From assembly GCA_017591395.1 (NCBI GenBank), contig WEDG01006656.1:1-64000 (forward strand): DNA of 64,000 nucleotides. Reading direction: 5' to 3'. Position 1 is the first letter of the stretch. Each line of letters starts with the position of its first letter. A model generated the notes under the pieces. It searched no databases, had not been told where the DNA came from, and saw nothing but the letters and a program-made list of their open reading frames with translations. The DNA comes from Schistocephalus solidus. Its lineage: Eukaryota; Platyhelminthes; Cestoda; Diphyllobothriidea; Diphyllobothriidae. This document shows, in pieces, positions 35,276-44,679 of the stretch. The translations under genes and the position numbers were made by a program.

Positions 35276-37277
35276 ATGTTTAGAGCAGTCTCTGAGAGAA
35301 CACTTAATAGACGTGCTCAGGAAGGGTTTCTGGCTGATTTACGTGAAATTGCCGAGAATATGAGGGAAATGTATTCGTCCGACTCATCTTCATCGTCGTG
35401 GCAGCTGACCTCTTCCTCTAGTTCCTCATATGATGACTCGGACACTGAGATTTCCTCTGTTGATGAGGAGACAAGTTGGACGTTAGATAGATCTGACGAG
35501 GCCGCAAAAGAATCTTCAAGCACACCTACAATTGAAGAGAAACCTACAGTACGAGAGGCTCTGAGTTCATGGGCAAGACGCTCGCGTATACCACTGATTC
35601 ATCTGAGCAGTCTTCTGAAGATAATCAGACGGCTGACCTCGGACCTTCCTGCGGACGCACTAACGCTGTTGGGTGGTGTTAGTGATGTAGCAACGGTGAC
35701 GGCAATGGGCAGTGGTGAGTACGTTCATTTAGGACTTGTAAACCAGTTAACTGAGCAGTTTAAAGATCCTACCAGGCGTCTAATAGGCAATTGTGTTGTA
35801 ACTTATTTAGCTATTGATGGGCTCCCCATACATAAGAAAACTAAGCGCGGGTTTTGGCCTATCCTAGGTAGAATCATGGAGCCCTTTGTTAGTGAAATAT
35901 TCGTTGTGGGAATTTACTGTGGCTATGGAAAGCCCTCAGATGTACAAACTTTCTGTATGCCGCTCGCTAAAGAATTAAAATCTTTGGCCAGAGAGGGTCT
36001 GCGTGTCGAACATATCGATAGGTCCCTTCGGTTTCGTTTAGCAGCTGTAATTTGCGATGCTCCAGCGAGAGCTTTTTTTAAGCAAATTAAGAATGTGAAC
36101 GCCTATTATGGTTGTGAGAGGTGTTGATTACGTAGATAAAGTAGTATATGATAGCGTCTCAGAGCGTTTGAGGACGGATGCCGATTTCCTCTCCGTAATA
36201 GATGACTGCCATCGTATCGGCACTTCACCATTGCTAGCATGTAAGGTGGGAATGATTAATTCCTTTCCTTTAGATCCTCTACATTTAGTTTACCTGGGTG
36301 TAATGCGACGTATACTTAACTTGTGGCTGAAAAGCCCAAGAGAAGTTCATTTCCGGTTGTCACCTGAGGCAATATGTACGGTGAATGATAGATTAAAGTC
36401 ACTTAATGCCTACTTGCCACGGGAATTTTCACAGCGCGCAAGGTCTATTACTGATTACGATACCTGGAAGGGCACTGAACTTCGTCAGTTTCTACTGTAC
36501 ACCGGTATAGTCGCCCTTAAAGATGTCCTTCACAAAAGATATTGGAAGCACTTTTTACTATTGTTCACGGCAATACGCTGTCTTGTTCGTCCCCATTCGT
36601 GCAAAGAATGGGTGCCCTACTGTAGGCAACTGTTGAAAATGTTTGTAGAAAAATACTTGTCCTTATATGGTAAGTCGGAAATGGTGTACAATGTTCACAG
36701 CATTGTTCATCTACCAGATGATGTCCAACGACATGGTCCCCTTGATAGTTTCTCGTCTTTTCCTTTTGAAAGTTATCTAGGAAAAATGAAGCGCATGCTG
36801 AGGAAACCATCACAGCCACTTCAGCAAGTTGTCCGTAGGCTAGGAGAATTGCAGGCAGAGCGGCGGCCGTTAAGTGGTCGATCAGAATGGACTTCTGCCT
36901 ATGAACACCGCGACGGGCCACTACCACCATCGGGTGGTTCGTTTACACAGTTTCGGTATATTAAGAACAAAAGCTTAATAGTTGGTACGACGCCATCAAA
37001 TGGGTCACGTATGGTAGGCGATAAATTAGTATGTGTGCAGAATATTGTCCGCTATTCGAGTGGCGACATAGGCTTAGTGTTTGTAGAGTATGAAAATGTT
37101 GAGGATTTTTTTGATTATCCTGAGAACTCGTCATTTATTAACGTTTATAAAGCTACATTAGGGAACGTACTTAAAACAAGCCCATTGCCGTCCACCGTCC
37201 GGAAATACGCATGCTTCCCCTTAAACGATCACCTGGTCTTAATCGAAATAACTGGACGATGGGACATGGAGGACTAA
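35276..37277 (+). pseudogene. T1 transposase, D-D-E type with CxxC, one frameshift
   Basis: The gene encodes about 667 residues in two frames, 35276-36127 and 36108-37277. An acidic Ser-rich N-terminus (residues 30-90) precedes a [22 protein letters not shown] segment. Catalytic candidates are Asp181 in AIDGLP (followed by GFWPILGRI), Asp261 in ICDAPAR, and Glu in FPFESYLGKMKR (36768-36770). GCERC (Cys280, Cys283) and an NVHSIVHLPDDV motif also match the tnp2-like transposases found widely in animal genomes. The single lesion lies just after GCERC: TGA at 36125, and the other frame picks up at GVDYVD. A loss of 5 bases (or 2) would explain it. No mini-intron fits there. Otherwise open, so recently inactivated or a sequencing error. 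Confidence 0.87.
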
Positions 37278-37537
37278 CATCATGGAATGAGCCAAGCATG
37301 CCGCAGACATGATAAATATTGTGAAGACTGCGTCGGACGGTAACTTTCCCTCATATTCTCGTACTAGTTTTTATTTTCTCACTGTAACTCTCACCGCTCA
37401 ACGGTCACTGTCCACCAATCCTACAACCCAACAGTCCTGCAGCTATTGATTCGTGGACAGTGAAGAGAGGCAGTGAATGATTAGATAGTTTTTGCATTCC
37501 TAATCCCTATTTTTTTCCTGTTGGGTTGTAGCTCATT
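37278..37537 (+). other. T1 intergenic region
   Basis: The 260 bp between the transposase stop (TAA at 37275-37277) and the ATG of the second gene have no frame. A pyrimidine-rich stretch lies at 37506-37519. It could hold the second promoter or a trans-/cis-splice acceptor; nothing decisive is seen. Confidence 0.4.
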
Positions 37538-38621
37538 ATGTCTGAAGATGGATTTCATAGTGGGCGTCCCAGAAGGACTAAGAAATGTCCTATAGATTCC
37601 AACATTTTCGTTACGAACATCCCGTCCCTCTCTTCGTCATCGGTACGCAAAACAATTACCACCGTTATCTTTTTTTAGGACAATTCATCTGGTAGCAGCG
37701 GTTCCAGCAACACTATGCCTATTGCCCAGACTCCTCCACATGCGGGTAAGCCATTACCTTCCATATATAATCTTCCTAGACGTTATTTGGCGCAAACGAA
37801 AGAGGCGATGTGGTAATCAATCAAGAAAATCCAGCCGATCAGCCATCAAAGCAAGTCTTAGGTGGATAATGCAAAGTCAACTGAAACAAATAAGACTTTT
37901 ACAGGCTTTGAAAGTGGAGGTGGCGGCCACACGGCATCGGCTGGATGACCACATTGGTACCTGCGGCACACATGCGCCCCAGCCTACTGCAAGGGGTCCG
38001 ATTGTACAGCAAATGTCGACCCTAGAAGAAGTAGATGCCCTGACCAAAGCCGTCGTAGACAGGGCATATAGGCAGCAATTGGTAGGTTGGCTGGACATTA
38101 CTAACCGTCTAACTAGGTTGCCCATTTGGCCTCCCTTGGCGGTGATAGCGTCAGCAATTTTGCTGATCGCGTTTTCACCGCCCTCTTCGCCGATGAAGTG
38201 ACCTACCGATTAACTTTCTACGGTCGGCACCAGGACAAGCAGGCCCTTTTCCTTTCCCCGTTATATGAAATTCTTTTGGGTAAGAAATTTCTCATTATTA
38301 ATTAATTCATTTGCACCGCAGACGTGTTCAATCTTTGGAATATTCCACTAAAGGCGGATAAATTGCAGCTGGAACGAGCTTTTAAAAATGCCTTTAAAAA
38401 GGCATATGACCGACTGCAGAAAAGGGGCTTAAAGGCAACCCAGGGGCACTTTGCTGACGGTAAGTAGATTTTCATTATCAACATTGTATAAAAATATTTA
38501 CTACATAAAAACATGCGCATTGTTTACTCACCATCACTAATTTTATTGTCTTTTCATTACAGGGTGGATACCTCATGAAACGGCTGAGGGATTGCCAGGT
38601 CCATCAACACAGGACTACTGA
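37538..38621 (+). CDS. T1 second gene: DUF4806-like protein, 277 aa, six exons
   Basis: Exons are 37538-37642, 37679-37745, 37780-38081, 38117-38279, 38322-38459 and 38563-38621. All introns are GT-AG, of 36, 34, 35, 42 and 103 bp, and the phases close to a 278-codon frame (834 nt). The N-terminus (about 80 residues) is basic with RKRKRR. A predicted helix LKQIRLLQALKVEVAATRHRLDDH follows. Then comes the DUF4806-type block: LEEVDALTKAVVDRAYRQQLVAHLASLGGDSVSNF, then LFADEVTYRLTFYGR, LSPLYEIL. The C-terminal helix is basic. DUF4806 has no known biochemical role; as an accessory transposon protein it may bind DNA at the subterminal repeats (inference). Intact despite the broken transposase. Confidence 0.85.
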
Positions 38622-38845
38622 TTAGGAGAAATTTAGAAGATTTATTTTTGTACACTTACGTTTTGCATATTTTTAAACAAAATATATTTTACTTGCTCAC
38701 TCAAGTCTTCCAAGAGTCACCTTATCATTAATAACTATTCGATTAGAATGAAATGGGGATCGTTTTTAACCGTTTAGCTAGTATGGGCGTCAACCAAAGG
38801 AGTAAGGGGTTCCGCTGTGCGGTTGAAAAACGAGATACGAATTTT

Positions 38846-38911
38846 CGGATCCGATTCGCGTCCGAATTCGAAGTCATGGTCGGATCCGATTCGCGTCCGA
38901 TTCGCGTCCGA
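38846..38911 (+). repeat. T1 3' subterminal repeats
   Basis: Two copies of CGGATCCGATTCGCGTCCGA (38846-38865 and 38881-38900) and a half unit (38898-38911). CGGATCCG is self-complementary. In CACTA-like elements such repeats are bound by a transposon-encoded accessory protein. Confidence 0.9.
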
Positions 38912-38924
38912 ATTGTTATTAGGG
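38912..38924 (-). repeat. T1 3' terminal inverted repeat
   Basis: ATTGTTATTAGGG, followed by TT (38925-38926), the right copy of the target duplication. The same terminus ends the deletion derivative at 15099. Confidence 0.93.
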
Positions 38925-39645
38925 TTTTATGATAAGTAAACAATTTGCTTTAAAACTAACTTGCAAAACTTATTATTTTTTATCTCTGTCTGTTAGTAGT
39001 ATGTTTTTTTCCATTTTTAACATCATTTATGCTCTATGTTATTCGAATGCGCAATGAGCCGCACGTCTAGGTTTTGATATAGCTTTATGAAACGAATGGT
39101 ACTAGCTGTTTCATACAGCTAGATCAAACATAATCAACACTATGATATATAATACAAATATGAAGACTGTATGACTGCATTGAAAGTTTCTTACCGTTGA
39201 ACTCTTCTTGCTCCTAATCTATTTTCACCTTTTAGCAATCAGTCAACTAAGTCTAATTATTCGGCAGACCCCACACCGGAATCGACTGCGCTCGCATCTG
39301 ATTGGAAGTACCTATCCCTTCGAATCGACCGCAGACGTTTCTACCTCTGTCAAATGAATACCCTCGAACGTCAATAACAGACTAGTCTTGACTCTAAACA
39401 TTATTTCCCTGATACATTCATCTTCATTCTGTATGGCTGTTTTTACTTCATTTTTTGCTATTTCTTAACCTTGGAAAACAGGTTTTTTTACTTTAAAACA
39501 AACTCGTCATTTCAACACTGCTATTTAAGCAAACAAACATACCAAAGCTTAAGTGTTTAATGAAAAGAGGAGTTTGTTTTAGGTTTTTTCCTGTGTTCTA
39601 AGGATTTGATGGCGCCAAGCAGTGCCAAATCAATAAACCTGTTTA
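38925..39645 (+). repeat. Repeat R, right part after T1
   Basis: Collinear with 16355-17076 with only scattered differences, ending at CAATAAACCTGTTTATT where a LINE D fragment begins. Confidence 0.92.
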
Positions 39646-40063
39646 TTTAAAAGAAATCACGGATTTTTGTATAAGCAATCAAATTATCAACTTTTCTTAA
39701 AACGGCTTTTTACCGGACCGCTCTTGTGAAACCTGCCACATATCTTTCCTTAATTTACTAACCTCTCTTCTTAATGTTCATCTATCTGTAGAAGTTATCT
39801 ATTTTTCGATCTTAGTAAGGCATTCGATAAAGTGCCTCATAGACGATTTCTAGCTAAACTAGAAGCTATAGGATTTCATAGTCCCCTTACTGACTTTATT
39901 AGATCATATCTAAATGATCGAAAACAAAACGTTTTGGTGAGGTCCTCATTGCTACCCCCATTGTTAGTGGTGCCCTTCAAGGTACCGTATTAGGTCCTTT
40001 GTTGTACTTACTGTATATTAATGATATTTCATCGATAGTTAAACATTCTCAATCTTTTATTTG
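39646..40063 (+). pseudogene. LINE family D reverse-transcriptase fragment
   Basis: Matches 32450-32870: FDLSKAFDKVPHRRFLAKLEAIGFHSPLTDFIRSYLNDRKQ, then GALQGTVLGPLLYLLYINDISSIVKHSQSFI. It is cut one codon before the catalytic YADD box, where LINE F begins. Frameshifts at 39800 and 39945. Confidence 0.85.
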
Positions 40064-40843
40064 TTGAGATAGAGAAGTTGAAGTAACCTCCTCACATTTG
40101 ACCCGAACACAAGCAGTCCCTAACGGGGGAACATGGGAGAGACAAACGCACATACGCATGCACAGCTTCCGTAGCCATCACATCCAACAAGGATGATGGC
40201 GCTACGTCCACGAAGCTCAGTTTAGCCGTTAAACAGTCTCCAGAAAAGAAAGAGGGCAACCGGCAGTGATCCCAGAAAATGAAGAAACGAGTTTCGGAAG
40301 ACAAAGGTAATGTCATCCAAAAATGTTAGTCCCAGAAGCCCAGCTTCGGACAAAAATCACTCTCATGTTGAAGTGCCAGCATCCGCGAGTAACACCACCT
40401 CTGTGAACTCCCACCCGAGCGTGGGCGGGCAAATTAGGACCTCGCCCAAAAACCGTAGGCGAAATATCGTAATATCGGGGTATCCCAGAATCCACGTACT
40501 GCATTCCGAAGGAATGAATGACACACGATCTAGATCTTATTCATGAATATACAAGTGCAGTCCTGAAGAAAGGGGAAATGTAAATCCGTGCAAAAAGCTT
40601 TCTGACTAGGCAAAGCAGACCCCAACCGCGACATGAAACTATCCCCAAGGCCTCTTAAAATAAGTTTAGAAAACGAAACGCAGGCAGCACTTCTGTTAGA
40701 AGGAAGAATGACCTTACGGGGATCGCACAAACAAGTGTTTTGTTTCAGCTGGATTACGAGGGAACTACGGAGAGAATTGGCAGAGGGCAGAAACGGTTGA
40801 AAATCAAAGACAGTCAAATAGTCCACATAAATGTGTCCTTCCT

Positions 40844-41611
40844 GTGGCCAAAACCCGTAACACTGAAGGTTGGGTCTCCCCGATGACTCGAGCATGGAAA
40901 ATCATCTCCGCAAATGTACAAAGCCTGTTCAACAAGCTGGACGACCTTAGAAACGTAATGGACGAAATTAAACAAGACGTTATGGCTTTCACTGAAACGT
41001 GGCTCACTGCAGACATTACTGATTCTGAAATATCACTCAGAGGATATCAGCACTTCATGAGCGATAGACCATGTCGAGGAGGAGGAGTCATAGTTTATGT
41101 CACTCACAAGCTGACCGCAATGGCTGACATACATATTCCATTACGCGATGTGGAAGTCTTAAGCATTAATATATCTGCTAAGTATTCCTGACCGCTGACT
41201 ATATCGGTTGTGTACCGTTCACCTTATCAGACTTCCGACCAGGATCTCATTCTCATAACGGAACTCTACAAAGCCAGCGAGAAGAACGATGTCCTCATTG
41301 TTGGGGCTTTTAACGCTCCTGGGATTGACTGAAAAACATGGTCTGCACAGGGAATGCCAGATAACTTCAACCACAAACTATTGCAATGGGCAACAGATAA
41401 AATTCTCTGTCAGAACGTCACCTTTGGAACACGGATGAGAGAAGGACAACAGTCAAACTGTCTTGACCTGATTTTTGTACGAGATGAGGACAATGTACTA
41501 GACCTACAAGATCGACCAACATTAGGGTTAAGTGATCACATTACGCTGTGCTTCGAGAACTCACTGTTTTCCAGACCAAATTTACCCGATACTTGGGAAA
41601 GAAACATTTAG
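40844..41611 (+). pseudogene. LINE F endonuclease domain
   Basis: The first frame (40844-41191) has ISANVQSLFNKLDDLRNVM, MAFTETWLTADITDSEISLRGYQHF and RGGGVIVYVTHKL. After a stop the chain continues with SVVYRSPYQTSDQD, VGAFNAPGID then a stop, and the frame 41354-41611 with NCLDLIFVRDEDNVLDLQ, LGLSDHITL. The order N..., ET, GGG, D/AFN, DLIF, SDH is the APE endonuclease order. Asp of the usual GDFN is Ala here (VGAFN, about 41301-41315). Confidence 0.85.
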
Positions 41612-41949
41612 AAGGGGGACTTCTCACTTATGAGAAAACAAATGTCAATGATATCCTGGGAAACAGAACTACATGGCGGATCCAATAAAGATTGGGTGAC
41701 ATTGAGCTCGTTATTGAAAAGGATTTTTTACCTCAACTGTCCTCTCCGGAGAAAGACAACAACAAACCGCCCAAAGTGGATAAACGCAAACTTGCAGACC
41801 TCTTTCAAAATAAGAAATTGCTTTTGGAAGCGTTACAGGCAAACCGGCTCCGATGCTTACTTACGGGAATATAAGCAGCAACGCAACGTTTGTAAATGTG
41901 AGGCTTCTAAGCTGCGGAGGAAGTTCCAACTAAACATATTGCTAAATCT

Positions 41950-42682
41950 TTGGAACACCCCAAAATGCTATATGGCTACATACGGAGTACAAAGAGAATT
42001 CAGGAAATGATTCCTTCCCTTAGGTCTGCAGACGGAAAACTGGAGACCGACGATCAGGTTAAAGCATCCCTTCTTTCAAAATTCTATCAGACCGTCTTCA
42101 CCCGAGAGCCTAATAATTTTGCTGCTATTCCAACCGTTTGTCAACCAATATGTACACCTCATTTTCCTTCCTCATCCACCTTCTCCTCATGCACAACAGA
42201 GGAGCTAGACCTAGACTTTTCACCGACCATAGTTAGAGCCGAATTACTTCGTATAAAGCCTGCCAAGTCGCCTGGGCCGGAAAGAATTCCTGTATTATCA
42301 CTAAGAGAACTTGCTGATGAACTGTGTACCATTGTCCATCATATTCCAAAAGTCCTTTGAAGAAAGCAAACTCCCGGAAGAATGGAAGTGGCATTCATCG
42401 CTTCGATCTATAAAGGAGGTTCACGACTGGACTGTAAAAATTACCGCCCTGTCAGTTTAACTTGCATAGCATGTAAAATAATGGAGCATATTATCAAGAG
42501 TCATTTAATGCGCTATCTGGAAAACAACCAAATCATTTGTGATGTTCAACATGGTTTCCGTCCAGGACGTTCCTGTCTCACGAGTGCCCTTCAGTCGCAC
42601 GAGAAATGGAAAAAAGCAGCAGATAAGGGTCATCCAGTAGATGTTTTATTTTTGGACTTCAAGAAGGCATTTGATAAATAAA
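41950..42682 (+). pseudogene. LINE F reverse-transcriptase fingers
   Basis: Frames 41950-42360 and 42382-42681 encode EHPKMLYGYIRSTKRIQEMIPSLRSADGKL, LRIKPAKSPGPERIPVLSLRELAD, then FIASIYKGGSRLDCKNYRPVSLTCIACKIMEHII, VQHGFRPGRSC and VLFLDFKKAFDK. The chain is cut at AFDK before the catalytic box by the LINE E insertion. Confidence 0.87.
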
Positions 42683-43985
42683 TAAACTGTATATTTAAGA
42701 CCCAGAGGGACCCATCATTATAATCGTAGTACCGTGGTTTAAATAAATACAAAGTGGATAATTGCTGCACTATGTGAGCATCCATATGAACAGCAGAAAT
42801 GAGAAGTGTGGTAAACATATCCAATTCAAAACGATTTGCCATTTTTGAAACAAGTCAACAATGTTTGGCATATACGGTGAACTGGAAAAAAGGCAGTAAA
42901 TAAAACTCCTAGGGTTAAATCGGAGGCGGAGTTCGGCGAGCCGCAAATTTAAAAAAAATAGGAGAAAAAAACTGCTTCACTAAAAAAATAATAGCTAAAT
43001 GCAATGGGATAGTATTGTGATGTTGCTGACAACGTATGAGGGTTCTGAAAGCTCCTTGTCAGGTCAGAGCTAATATAGCAGTCAAAGCTACTGTTTATAA
43101 ACACCATTGGAGGTGAGAGAGGACGAACTCATCGTCCACAACATGATCGAAACGAAGAGGGGACAGTAGAGGTCACGAGATCATCATCGAGATGCGACCT
43201 TGCTGACTGTATAGTCCATCACCAAAGAGGCGAAACCATCAGAACCCACCTCGATCATCAACAGATCCTGGAGACTATCGTCGGGGTTGCAAATTCGGAG
43301 GAAAGTATCAAGGTTGTCAAGAGTTGGCAATGCTAGTTTAAAAGCAGGGGAAGAAAAAGTGAATGCAAAGATTGACTCTGCAGAGGATGATGGAAATATA
43401 ATTAGAGACCAATATAATATCAAGGGAGCTGCCTCAAATACCAGGAGGACCCTTTTCGAAATCCAAAAGTTGCTAGTTTGGGAAGGAAACAGACAAAAAG
43501 GACTTTATAACTTCCGAAGTTAAATGTTTGCGTACTTTGGTTTTGAAAATAGCTAATGTAGATGACAACCTAATTTTCAGTGGAAGATTATTCCACATAA
43601 AAGCATATTTAGAGGCAAACTGAGACCGGTTAGATGCGGAGCTACGGGGTAGTGAAATGATCATGGAGGAATTACGAGTGGCATAGGGTCGATCCACCGG
43701 AGTGAGAGCGTTAATTCGTGGGAGATTTGAGCTAGAGTTAACGCGAAACAGGAAGCAGAGACCGGCTTCGAGTCTTCTAACCCACAGAGATTTAATGTTT
43801 GCTAACTGGCATCTATCCGTATAAGAGATACAGGATCCAGGAAGAGAAAATAGTCTTCGAGTAAAAACCCTCTGAACTTTTTCAATCTTACTGCGATCAG
43901 AGGCGTTCATCATCCCACAGAGGGGACAGCAGTATTCTAGGATAGGAAGAACAATCATGCGGTACATGTTTAACTTTATTTCCCA
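42683..43985 (-). pseudogene. LINE family E 3' part inserted in LINE F
   Basis: The minus-strand frame 43967-43473 (164 residues) is the best E C-terminus: LPILEYCCPLCGMMNASDRSKIEKVQRVFTRRLF, LWVRRLEAGLCFLFRVNSSSNLPRINALTPV, FMWNNLPLKIRLSSTLAIFKTKVRKHL. The 3' UTR follows with paired CTCCTA (42907-42912) and TAGGAG (about 42959-42964), then a tail near 42684 joined to F at the codons for AFDK. 5'-truncated. Confidence 0.88.
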
Positions 43986-43989
43986 TCGC

Positions 43990-44665
43990 TACATCACTGG
44001 TAGACATTGTACCAACATGCGATATTGAAGAGGTTGGCGAGTTTGTAAAGCCAAAGAAGAAAAGGTCTAAGAAGAACAAGTCGTTCAAAGCTTTGGCTCC
44101 AGCCTGCTTAACGCCCGGCTCATCTGGACCTATCAGGCAAAGTGAACTGGTTACCAGTACTCACTCAGCTGAAAGATCTGAGTTACAAACGGGCCCTCGA
44201 TTGAGTCGAAAACAGAATGTAGTCCTTAAAGGTGTCCTGGAGTCAGTTTAAATTTTTCCGAAGGAGCGAATTAAACATGCCTTGTAACTCCTTCAATTGT
44301 ATGCAAAAACGCTGCTAACGGACGGCAAGTCCATTCATATTCTCAAGACATATAGAATAGGGAAGGCTCTGTCTACAGCCAATTCAAATAATCGACCAAG
44401 ACCTCTTAAAATCATCTTGGAAAACGAAGCAAAGAAACAGCTCCTGCTACAGAGAAAATTAACCCTGTGGGCACCGTATTCTGAAGTGTTTTTAACCGGA
44501 ATATGGGTTGAAAGAGCTAATGAAAATTCGACAGCTAAAAATAGAACTGAAAACACGAAAGACCAATAGCGAGGCAAATTTCAAAATAAGGGATGGACAG
44601 ATAGTTCAAGTGAAAAGAGCATTTCTTTGGCCGAAGGCAGTCACCCTGACAGCCTAAATGTCCCG
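43990..44665 (+). pseudogene. LINE C ORF1 (RRM-like)
   Basis: The open stretch starts VPTCDIEEVGEFVKPKKKRSKKNKSF (basic), then SRKQNVVLKGVLES, then after stops ILKTYRIGKA, RPLKIILENEAKKQLLLQRK, SEVF and KIRDGQIVQVKRAFLWPKA. The two strand motifs (NVVLKGV and RPLKIILEN) match the RRM-like ORF1 of family G at 56150-56360. Frameshifts near 44250, 44300 and 44500. Confidence 0.72.
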
Positions 44666-44679
44666 TTTCAGAAACCAAA

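Larger units (their letters stand above)
34993..38924 (+). mobile_element. T1: two-gene DNA transposon with CCCTAATA termini
   Basis: The 3932-bp insertion is delimited exactly by comparison with uninterrupted repeat R at 16340-16400. It carries 13-bp terminal inverted repeats (12 of 13 matching), a 2-bp TT duplication, subterminal repeats, a transposase gene and a second spliced gene, both on the plus strand. The D-D-E/CxxC transposase type, 2-bp duplication and subterminal repeats suggest the CACTA (En/Spm)-like group, but the termini are not CACTA, so this placement is inference. The transposase has one frameshift; the second gene is intact. Confidence 0.92.
40064..42682 (+). mobile_element. 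LINE family F, 5' three-quarters
   Basis: ORF1 relics span about 40280-40840 (frame 40310-40546 with PKNRRRNIVISG, an RRM-like start). The endonuclease is 40844-41611 and the reverse-transcriptase fingers 41950-42682. The 3' part is removed by a minus-strand LINE E copy at 42683. The other F copy (22708-25555) overlaps but is more decayed. Confidence 0.87.

Noticed and set aside
35317..35523. 68-residue antisense frame over the transposase N-terminus
   Set aside because: Shadow of the Ser/Asp-rich coding sequence on the plus strand.
36090..36130. A mini-intron that would repair the T1 transposase frame
   Set aside because: No GT-AG pair at 30-45 bp spacing restores the frame without deleting the conserved GCERC motif.
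36565..36930. 121-residue minus-strand frame inside the transposase
   Set aside because: Shadow frame; no motif, and the plus strand has clear conserved transposase motifs.
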